A stretch of 12,037 nt of DNA from Rickettsiales bacterium. GTDB taxonomy: Bacteria; Pseudomonadota; Alphaproteobacteria; Rickettsiales; UBA998. The notes under the pieces are model-generated. The model saw nothing but the letters and a program-made list of their open reading frames with translations, searched no databases and was not told where the DNA came from. The position numbers were made by a program, and so were the translations under genes. Positions within the stretch are counted from its first letter, which is position 1. Each line of letters begins with the position of its first letter. Shown piece after piece: positions 7,595 to 12,037 of this stretch. The DNA is taken from contig JAIEPI010000020.1 in the NCBI GenBank assembly GCA_019749855.1, forward strand, positions 1 to 12,037. The letters run 5' to 3'.

Positions 7595-8440
7595 TTAGCG
7601 AATATAGAGCGTGACGGGAAAACGGAATTCCAGCAGCTCTGAGCCTGGGTAGGTGACAGGCGCGGCAGGAAACGGATCGGCACGGCGCACCTGCGCTAAT
7701 ACGGCTTTATCCAGCACCGGATGACCCGAGGATTTTTCCACGTAACTGCCGAGCACTTTGCCACTTCGATTCATTTGCACACGCACGATCACCCGCCCCT
7801 CAATCCCCGCATCTGCCGCCGATTCCGGATAGACCTTATGCCGCTCTAGCCAGCCGGAAAGCTCCTGCTCATAACGCGCAATCACCTCAGCAGAGTTTGC
7901 ATTTGAATTGCCGAAATGACTGCCTCCTCGAGCGCCAAAACCTCCGGTGCCACGACTGACCGAGCGACGACCGGCGACCGCTTCTGGTGATTTGTTATTA
8001 CGTGACACAGCCTTTGGAGCCACCGGTCGAGCCAATGTTTTAACCGCTTGACTGGGTGCCTTCTGTATCGTGGCGGCCGGAGGCGCCTCAACTTCCAGCG
8101 CCTCATTTAAAAGTGTCTCCACTGATTCCAGACTTGGCGCATCGAGCGTGGGGGCTTCACCGCCGCCGTTCACAGCTGCGCCGGCACCAAACTCTGGCAC
8201 ACCGCCTAAACGCAATTGCAGCACGCGCTCTTTGGGCTGCGGTTCCTGCGCGGTGTCAAAGATCGTCCATAAAAGCATGATCGCAATATGCAGCGAAAGT
8301 GCGAAGGCCAGCATCAACTTAAAAGGCGGCGCTGGATTGGTGCGGTGTGTATTCAGTGTTTCTAAAGCGCGCAGATAATCCAGATAGCGAATCGGCGGCT
8401 TTTCAAGCGTATTGGCTGTGGCAAGGCTGACAGGTGTCAT
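7595..8440 (-). CDS. tonB: TonB-family energy transducer
   Basis: This 281-residue protein has a 41-residue cytoplasmic leader, one membrane helix at about 42-61 (LMLAFALSLHIAIMLLWTIF) with His51 inside it, a long periplasmic linker, and a TonB C-terminal domain from ~187 to the end (YPESAADAGIEGRVIVRV, SSGHPVLDKAV, RADPFPAAP). The family transmits the ExbB/ExbD proton-driven motion across the periplasm to outer-membrane TonB-dependent receptors; TolA is the alternative, but the C-terminal motif is of TonB type. The linker lacks the classical long Glu-Pro/Lys-Pro repeats and has an Ala/Ser/Gly-rich segment (162-178) instead. The start ATG overlaps the exbD-2 stop as ATGA and has AGG about 6 bases before it. 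No TonB-dependent receptor lies in the window, so the cargo is unknown. Confidence 0.9.
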   Translation of the reverse strand: MTPVSLATANTLEKPPIRYLDYLRALETLNTHRTNPAPPFKLMLAFALSLHIAIMLLWTIFDTAQEPQPKERVLQLRLGGVPEFGAGAAVNGGGEAPTLDAPSLESVETLLNEALEVEAPPAATIQKAPSQAVKTLARPVAPKAVSRNNKSPEAVAGRRSVSRGTGGFGARGGSHFGNSNANSAEVIARYEQELSGWLERHKVYPESAADAGIEGRVIVRVQMNRSGKVLGSYVEKSSGHPVLDKAVLAQVRRADPFPAAPVTYPGSELLEFRFPVTLYIR

Positions 8441-8841
8441 GGTGCCTGCGTTGCCAGCGAGAGATTCGTGCCACCAGCCTCCTTCAGCACCTGCATCACA
8501 TCAAGCACACGCCCCGCTTCAGCATTCGCGTCCGCTTTCAGCGTAATGGGGCGCTCCGGCTGTGGCGAAATGGTTTTCTTTGCCCATGCGCGTAGTTCAT
8601 TCAAAGAGGTGAGATAATCATCATTCGCCAGAATTTCCTCACGCTTACCCAGCACAATCACCAGCTTGCCTTCCCCCACCGGATCGGTTTTCTCCGCAAA
8701 TGGCAACTCGACAGGCAGCACATCCACTGTTTGTATTTTCCCCGCCACCAGAAAGAAAATAAGCAGCATGAAGACAATGTTGATAATCGGCAGCAAGCCA
8801 ATTTCGCGCATGTGTTTCCGTCCACGCTCAAACTCAACCAC
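8437..8841 (-). CDS. ExbD-family protein, second copy, with Asn at the proton-carrier position
   Basis: This 134-residue protein has ExbD architecture: a short cytoplasmic N-terminus, one membrane helix at ~15-34 (LLPIINIVFMLLIFFLVAG), and a periplasmic domain ending AGGTNLSLAT. In E. coli ExbD the helix motif is PLIDVVF-like and its Asp25 is essential; here the codon is AAC, giving Asn21. The rest of the motif, including LLIFF, is well preserved. The chosen GTG start at 8841 overlaps the exbD-1 stop by 8 bases; an ATG at 8811 (MREIG) would give a shorter tail. It shares an operon with exbB, exbD-1 and tonB and probably pairs with exbD-1 in one ExbB-ExbD motor. It is a real, full-length gene and not a decayed copy: the frame is intact and translationally coupled on both sides. 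Confidence 0.88.
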   Translation of the reverse strand: MVEFERGRKHMREIGLLPIINIVFMLLIFFLVAGKIQTVDVLPVELPFAEKTDPVGEGKLVIVLGKREEILANDDYLTSLNELRAWAKKTISPQPERPITLKADANAEAGRVLDVMQVLKEAGGTNLSLATQAP

Positions 8842-9265
8842 CCTTGACCCCGCTATTTAGAGTTTGATTTGAGCGCTTCACCACAGAGACCTTGCTACCC
8901 CCCGCCAGATGGATGCTGTCCATGATATCAACGAGTTGCTGAATCACGGCATGTTCATCACAACGAATCAGTACTTTGCGATCGGGCTTGCCTTTGAAAA
9001 TGGCACGAATGGTGCCGCCCATCTGCACTTCAGACGCCGGCTTGTTATTGACATACACCATCCCATTGGCCAGCAGATCAATCGTCGCCATGCTGGCATC
9101 CACCTCCTGCGTGCGAGTCACCTCTGCTGGTAAGGAAACATCCAGAGATTCAATCACCGCGAAGCTGGAGGTTAGAATAAAAAACTTCAGCAGCAGGAAG
9201 GTGACATCAATCAATGAGGTCAGCTGAATCTGGCGAACAGGGCGTGGTGCGCGGGTAAAATCCAT
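8834..9265 (-). CDS. exbD: ExbD-family protein, first copy, keeps the membrane Asp
   Basis: This 143-residue ExbD/TolR-family protein has its membrane helix at ~15-36 (LTSLIDVTFLLLKFFILTSS). Asp20 corresponds to E. coli ExbD Asp25, the proton-carrying residue. Pro of the usual LTPLID motif is Ser, and Lys27 (codon AAG) interrupts the LLLIFF core seven residues after the Asp, about two helix turns along. The periplasmic domain contains VYVNNKPASEV, DRKVLIRCDEHAVIQQLVDIMD and AGGSKVSVVKR, as usual for the family. The start ATG has GAGGTG upstream, overlapping the exbB stop. With ExbB and the TonB encoded next to it, the protein should form the inner-membrane motor that uses proton motive force. 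TolR is a less likely reading because a TonB gene, not tolA/tolB/pal, follows. Confidence 0.88.
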   Translation of the reverse strand: MDFTRAPRPVRQIQLTSLIDVTFLLLKFFILTSSFAVIESLDVSLPAEVTRTQEVDASMATIDLLANGMVYVNNKPASEVQMGGTIRAIFKGKPDRKVLIRCDEHAVIQQLVDIMDSIHLAGGSKVSVVKRSNQTLNSGVKGG

Positions 9266-9278
9266 GCAAGCTCACACC

Positions 9279-10055
9279 TCAGATGCGATTATACGATGGA
9301 TTGAGCAAGCGCAATGTGCCTGACGAGTTTGGCGTGGTGCGTATATTCTCCAGCATCCGCTCCTGCGCCTCCTGAAGCTCGCGCAGAGTTTTTTCCCGCT
9401 CCATCAAGTCACGCTTGTCCTGCTCGTGTTCATTACGCATATACTCATCTTCCAGCGCCAGAATCTGCGTGGTCACATCCCGCATGATGGCACGGGTGCG
9501 CTCAATCACGGAATCAATGAAATAATACGCCGCCAGCGAGGGCACCGCCACCGCCAGTCCCGTCACCGTGGCAATCAACGCCTGCCATATCCCTGCTGCC
9601 AGCAGGCTGGCATCCACCCGCGCCCCTGAATTGCCTAATTCCGCAAACACCGCCACCATCCCGATCACCGTGCCCAGCAAGCCAAGTAGCGGGCTGATAT
9701 TCGCGCACATCTCTAATCCACGCAGATGCGACTCCAGCTTGCGCACTTCGGCCGTACCCACACGGGCGATCTCCGCCTCACGTGTGCGCAGACTCATATT
9801 GCGGTTGGTGATGCAGGTGATGGCCACTTTCATGATGAGTGCTACCGGCCCCTTGGCGCTACGAAGTTTTACCTCCGCATCGGTGAGTTCACCGCGTTTG
9901 ACGTGCTCCATGACCGGGACAATAAAGGCCTGCTGAAAAATGCGCGCTGCACTGAACTGGAAGCCTTTATAGATACAAACGGCTAATGCATAAATTGACA
10001 GCACTAACAATGGAATCATTGTCACGCCGCCTTTGGCAATAATGGTCAGGTCCAT
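9279..10055 (-). CDS. exbB: MotA/TolQ/ExbB-family proton channel subunit
   Basis: This 258-residue protein has three membrane segments: ~12-30 (VTMIPLLVLSIYALAVCIY), ~118-138 (ISPLLGLLGTVIGMVAVF) and ~150-179 (GIWQALIATVTGLAVAVPSL). The GLLGTVIGM and ALIATVTGLAVAVP blocks are the channel-lining signature of ExbB/TolQ. At the place of E. coli ExbB Glu176 (the xEAL motif) this protein has Gln158 (codon CAG). A charged helix follows at ~203-238, rich in Glu, Arg and Lys and probably a coiled coil, then a polar tail. ExbB forms the inner-membrane pentamer that surrounds ExbD. The ATG has GAGG 5 bases ahead of it, and the gene heads the exbB-exbD-exbD-tonB group. A possible promoter and dyad lie directly upstream. 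Confidence 0.92.
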   Translation of the reverse strand: MDLTIIAKGGVTMIPLLVLSIYALAVCIYKGFQFSAARIFQQAFIVPVMEHVKRGELTDAEVKLRSAKGPVALIMKVAITCITNRNMSLRTREAEIARVGTAEVRKLESHLRGLEMCANISPLLGLLGTVIGMVAVFAELGNSGARVDASLLAAGIWQALIATVTGLAVAVPSLAAYYFIDSVIERTRAIMRDVTTQILALEDEYMRNEHEQDKRDLMEREKTLRELQEAQERMLENIRTTPNSSGTLRLLNPSYNRI

Positions 10056-10081
10056 ACGGCCTCGCTAAAGTGAATTTTCAC

Positions 10082-10110
10082 AGCATAGGACGGGGTTTGC
10101 AGCCATGCAA
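10082..10110 (-). promoter_or_regulatory. Candidate promoter for exbB operon
   Basis: On the minus strand TTGCAT (10110-10105) and TATGCT (10087-10082) are separated by 17 bases, giving a sigma70-like spacing 27 bases before the exbB ATG. A second -35-like TTGACT sits at 10128-10123. The match to consensus is moderate, and the operon could also be read through from the small gene upstream. Confidence 0.35.
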
Positions 10111-10127
10111 TGACTATTGATAAGTCA
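10111..10127. promoter_or_regulatory. Possible operator dyad upstream of exbB
   Basis: TGACT and AGTCA form perfect 5-base arms around the 7-base centre ATTGATA; one further symmetric pair lies inside. It overlaps the TTGACT -35-like element and adjoins the candidate promoter. TonB/ExbBD operons are often iron-regulated, so a Fur/RirA-type site is conceivable, but the sequence does not match a consensus that I can assert. Confidence 0.3.
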
Positions 10128-10156
10128 AACGCAGCCTTTTTGGTAGCGCACACTCC

Positions 10157-10333
10157 TCAAGAAAGCTTACGAGCCTCATCAATCAACAAAATGGGGATAC
10201 CATCACGCACCGGGTAGGCAAGCCCTGCTTTTTCACTCAACAACTCCTGACGCTCAGCGTCATAGACCAGCGGGCCCTTGGTGGCAGGGCACACAATAAT
10301 CTGCATTAAAGTCGGATCTAATTGCTGGGTCAT
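10157..10333 (-). CDS. Trm112/YcaR (UPF0434) family small protein
   Basis: This 58-residue protein has the family pattern almost complete: LMQIIVCPATKGPLVYD near the N-terminus with Cys15-Pro16, then ELLSEKAGLAYPVRDGIPILLIDEARKL. Family members fold like the zinc-ribbon protein Trm112, though the bacterial short form often has only the single Cys-Pro seen here; eukaryotic Trm112 activates methyltransferases, and the bacterial role is poorly defined. The open frame extends 15 residues upstream to 10378, but the ATG at 10333 is chosen because AGGAGA lies 8 bases ahead of it and the family starts there. It points the same way as exbB, 101 bases upstream of that gene, so the two could share a transcript. 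Confidence 0.88.
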   Translation of the reverse strand: MTQQLDPTLMQIIVCPATKGPLVYDAERQELLSEKAGLAYPVRDGIPILLIDEARKLS

Positions 10334-10352
10334 CACGCATTCTCCTGCGCCT

Positions 10353-10382
10353 GTTATAACAAGGCAAATCACACGCACGCAA
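10353..10382 (-). promoter_or_regulatory. Candidate promoter for the Trm112-like gene
   Basis: TTGCGT (10382-10377) and TATAAC (10358-10353) on the minus strand are 18 bases apart and end about 20 bases before the ATG. The leader would be very short, with the AGGAGA ribosome site near its 5' end, so this is only moderately convincing. Confidence 0.35.
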
Positions 10383-10410
10383 CGAGTCTTTTATTGCCCA
10401 ACAAAAGCGC

Positions 10411-10439
10411 TTGCCAAACGAGAATACCCGCCGTATATT
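10411..10439 (+). promoter_or_regulatory. Promoter of tRNA-Gly
   Basis: TTGCCA (10411-10416) and TATATT (10434-10439) are spaced by exactly 17 bases and lie about 30 bases before the mature tRNA 5' end. This is a good sigma70-type promoter, and the only plausible one for the tRNA. It faces away from the Trm112-like gene, so the two are divergently transcribed. Confidence 0.65.
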
Positions 10440-10470
10440 CCGCCACCTCAGCGGGAATGCTTGTGTTCAA

Positions 10471-10545
10471 GCGGGTGTAGCTCAGGGGTAGAGCGCGACC
10501 TTGCCAAGGTCGAAGTCGAGAGTTCGAATCTCTTCACCCGCTCCA
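10471..10545 (+). tRNA. tRNA-Gly (anticodon GCC)
   Basis: A full cloverleaf can be drawn. The acceptor stem is GCGGGTG/CACCCGC, the D arm GCTC/GAGC, and the anticodon stem CGACC/GGTCG around loop TTGCCAA with anticodon GCC at 10503-10505. The T arm has loop TTCGAAT with one G-T wobble in its stem. The discriminator is T and the CCA end is encoded. GCC reads GGC and GGT glycine codons. A promoter precedes it and a terminator-like hairpin follows about 65 bases later, so it appears to be a single-gene transcript. Confidence 0.97.
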
Positions 10546-10561
10546 TCTTTTAAGGTGGAGC
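10540..10561 (+). repeat. Inverted repeat pairing the tRNA 3' end with its trailer
   Basis: GCTCCATC (10540-10547) can pair with GGTGGAGC (10554-10561) across a TTTTAA loop, seven Watson-Crick pairs plus one G-T. The first arm includes the last base of the acceptor stem, the discriminator and CCA. No U-run follows, so it is not an intrinsic terminator; it may act in 3' processing or be chance. Confidence 0.4.
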
Positions 10562-10609
10562 GATGTCCCGAAAAGATACCATCTAAATGACGCGTGTTGC
10601 GCTTTTCTG

Positions 10610-10637
10610 AGCGCTGATTTCTTAGCGCTGAATTTTT
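10610..10637 (+). terminator. Probable intrinsic terminator after tRNA-Gly
   Basis: AGCGCT at 10610-10615 and again at 10624-10629 (a self-complementary hexamer) can form a 6-bp GC-rich stem with loop GATTTCTT, followed by GAATTTTT. The short stem and T-run fit a modest Rho-independent terminator for the tRNA transcript. The rest of 10562-10727 holds no recognisable gene. Confidence 0.5.
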
Positions 10638-10727
10638 GCGAGATGAAAATCAAATGGATAAAACATATCGTCTAGTCCCCATCATCATTGTGACAAGGAC
10701 AGAATTGACGGGAGTCGCCGTGCGATA

Positions 10728-10895
10728 TTAGTAGATGCCCGGCTGCTCCAGTGACTTCATCACACCCCATTGCGGTTTAATGCTGGGGTTCACATACGCC
10801 ACGCGATCCCATGATTGGGTGCCAGCAGACGATGTCAGCGGCGTGCAGTTCGTTAGCGCAAGCAAAGAAAGAAGAGCAATAACAATGCGTTTCAT
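10728..10895 (-). CDS. Small predicted lipoprotein of unknown function
   Basis: The 55-residue product starts MKRIVIALLSLLALTNC: two basic residues, a hydrophobic stretch, then Leu-Thr-Asn before Cys17, like a lipoprotein signal peptide. Asn just before the Cys is unusual, since the site normally has Gly, Ala or Ser. The mature part is about 39 residues with TQSWDRVAYVNPSIKPQWGV and no known domain; residue +2 is Thr, which would not retain it in the inner membrane by the E. coli rule. The ATG at 10895 is preferred because GAGGGA lies about 9 bases upstream; an in-frame ATG at 10901 sits too close to it. The open frame continues to 10979, but those residues are not signal-like. It stands alone between the tRNA and dxs, transcribed divergently from dxs. 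Confidence 0.6.
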   Translation of the reverse strand: MKRIVIALLSLLALTNCTPLTSSAGTQSWDRVAYVNPSIKPQWGVMKSLEQPGIY

Positions 10896-11106
10896 GGTCA
10901 TATCCCTCGTTGATTGCTGCATTTTATGCCAATACTTTAAGTGAATGGCCATTGCCCAATCCGCATAACACCCATGCAATCAATGAATTGGCGACATACT
11001 ATATCTTGTGGCATAGTGAGAAAATGCGCTGTTAATAGGGCGTTTTTCTGGAAATGATTAAAAATTTGCTACTTTATTGCATGTAGGTGCTTGCATACTC
11101 GCGTTG

Positions 11107-11120
11107 TGTGACGTATCACA
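11107..11120. promoter_or_regulatory. Perfect-armed dyad TGTGA-N4-TCACA upstream of dxs
   Basis: TGTGA (11107-11111) and TCACA (11116-11120) flank CGTA and end 24 bases before the dxs ATG. The arms resemble the CRP half-sites, but the spacer is 4 rather than 6, which is closer to FNR/FixK-type spacing. It lies between the divergent lipoprotein and dxs genes and could be an operator for either. No convincing -35/-10 pair was found in 10896-11144. Confidence 0.35.
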
Positions 11121-11144
11121 GAATCGAACAAGCGGTATAAAAAC

Positions 11145-12037
11145 ATGCACTCCACACCTCTTCTTGATCAAGTTCCTGAGCCATCCTGTTTGCGTCGTTT
11201 ACAGGAGCGTGATCTTCCTCAACTGGCGGCTGAGCTGCGAGAAGAGATGATTGATGCGGTATCAACTACCGGCGGGCACTTGGGTGCTGGCCTTGGCGTG
11301 GTTGAGCTGACGCTTGCACTGCATTATGTGTTTGACACGCCGCGCGATAAAATTCTGTGGGATGTTGGACATCAGGCTTACCCGCATAAAATTCTGACGG
11401 GTCGCCGTGACCGCATCCGCACTTTGCGTAAACCGGAAGGTCTCTCAGGCTTCTGCGTGCGTACCGAAAGTGAATATGATGCGTTTGGCGCGGGCCATTC
11501 CTCCACCTCCATTTCAGCGGCGCTGGGCATGGCGGTAGCACGTGACCTCAAGGGCGAAGACAACGAGGTGATTGCGGTGATTGGCGACGGTGCTATGAGC
11601 GCAGGCATGGCGTATGAGGCCATGAACAATGCGGGCGCTGAAAAGCGTCGTTTGATTATTGTGCTTAATGATAATGAAATGTCGATTGCGCCGCCAGTGG
11701 GTGCCATGAGTTCGTACCTCTCACGCCTTGTGTCATCGCGCTCCTACATGACGTTTCGTGACATTGGTAAAGCGCTGGCAGGCGTACTGCCTGAACCATT
11801 GAAGCAAGCGGCCAAACGTGCGGAACAATATGCACGCAGCGTTGGTGTCGGTGGCGGCACCTTGTTTGAAGAAATGGGCATGTATTATATTGGCCCCGTT
11901 GATGGACATAATCTCGACCATTTGATTTCCATCTTCCAGAATATCCGCGAACAGAAGCATCACGGTCCGGTGCTGGTGCACGTGGTGACTCGCAAGGGCA
12001 AAGGCTTTGCGCCAGCCGAAGCCGCGGCTGATAAGCT
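11145..12037 (+). CDS. dxs: 1-deoxy-D-xylulose-5-phosphate synthase, N-terminal part (3' end outside the window)
   Basis: The frame is open from the ATG at 11145 to the window end, giving 297 codons of a protein that is normally about 620-640 residues. DXS condenses pyruvate and glyceraldehyde 3-phosphate, using thiamine diphosphate, at the entry of the MEP isoprenoid pathway; it also feeds thiamine and pyridoxal synthesis. Visible motifs are STTGGHLGAGLGVVELTLAL with His45, DVGHQAYPHKILTGR with His76, FGAGHSSTSISAALGMA with His118, the ThDP motif GDGAMSAG followed by YEAMNNAG (147-164) with Asp148, LNDNEMSI with Asn175, GTLFEEMG and YIGPVDGHN. The transketolase pyrimidine-binding and C-terminal domains lie beyond the window. 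The ribosome site before the ATG is weak. Unlike many alphaproteobacteria, it has no xseB or ispA immediately upstream and so appears to be transcribed from its own promoter. Confidence 0.95.
   Translation, partial: MHSTPLLDQVPEPSCLRRLQERDLPQLAAELREEMIDAVSTTGGHLGAGLGVVELTLALHYVFDTPRDKILWDVGHQAYPHKILTGRRDRIRTLRKPEGLSGFCVRTESEYDAFGAGHSSTSISAALGMAVARDLKGEDNEVIAVIGDGAMSAGMAYEAMNNAGAEKRRLIIVLNDNEMSIAPPVGAMSSYLSRLVSSRSYMTFRDIGKALAGVLPEPLKQAAKRAEQYARSVGVGGGTLFEEMGMYYIGPVDGHNLDHLISIFQNIREQKHHGPVLVHVVTRKGKGFAPAEAAADK

Noticed and set aside
8070..8378. 102-codon plus-strand open frame opposite tonB
   Set aside because: It is a shadow of the Ala/Pro/Ser-rich tonB linker on the other strand, with low-complexity composition and no ribosome site.
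8437..8841. exbD-2 as a pseudogene because of the missing Asp
   Set aside because: The frame is full length, overlaps both neighbours in the manner of coupled genes, and the rest of the helix motif is conserved.
10278..10553. 91-codon plus-strand open frame across the tRNA
   Set aside because: It runs antisense to the Trm112-like gene and straight through the tRNA and its promoter; it is a chance frame.
10599..10629. Three GCGCT units as a tandem repeat array
   Set aside because: The spacing is irregular (12 and 14 bases) and two of the units are explained by the terminator hairpin.
10471..10727. tRNA-Gly as an integration site for a mobile element
   Set aside because: No second copy of the tRNA 3' end and no integrase gene were found in the window.
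11266..11707. Minus-strand open frames inside dxs
   Set aside because: The plus-strand frame is an unmistakable DXS, merely lacking its stop because the window ends.

Overview
The window looks like a chromosomal segment of an alphaproteobacterium. Three things point there: the gene order chorismate mutase / hisC-type aminotransferase / tyrA, which I recall from Rhodospirillales-like genomes; an exbB-exbD-exbD-tonB cluster; and a tRNA-Gly(GCC) of alphaproteobacterial type with an encoded CCA. The lineage is recalled from gene order and protein style, not from a search. Both ends of the window cut through genes.

Region 1 (3-2862, + strand) is a compact aromatic amino acid operon. It holds the C-terminal part of a chorismate mutase-type protein, a HisC-family PLP aminotransferase, and a prephenate/arogenate dehydrogenase (TyrA) joined to hisC by an ATGA overlap. 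Together they would run chorismate to prephenate to tyrosine/phenylalanine precursors. TyrA is about 80 residues longer than usual and seems to carry a second, degenerate copy of its C-terminal domain.

Region 2 (2859-4133, - strand) is one unrecognised 424-residue protein with four predicted membrane segments. It meets tyrA tail to tail with overlapping stop codons.

Region 3 (4267-10055, - strand) is a run of eight tightly spaced or overlapping genes. In transcription order they are exbB, exbD-1, exbD-2, tonB, a GT2 glycosyltransferase, an NAD-dependent epimerase, a D-amino-acid aminotransferase and a HAD phosphatase. It joins a proton-driven TonB energiser to envelope-carbohydrate and D-amino-acid enzymes. 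Several membrane residues central to E. coli ExbB/ExbD are changed here: the second ExbD has Asn in place of the proton-carrying Asp, the first ExbD keeps Asp but has a Lys in the helix, and ExbB has Gln in place of the TM3 Glu. A small Trm112/YcaR-family gene (10157-10333) lies just upstream on the same strand.

Region 4 (10334-12037) holds a tRNA-Gly gene with a good promoter and a probable terminator, a 55-residue predicted lipoprotein on the minus strand, and the first 297 codons of dxs (1-deoxy-D-xylulose-5-phosphate synthase). A perfect-armed TGTGA-N4-TCACA dyad lies just upstream of dxs.

No CRISPR array, insertion sequence, phage gene or defence system was seen. The items most worth following up are the unusual ExbB/ExbD residues, the extended TyrA and the unknown membrane protein.
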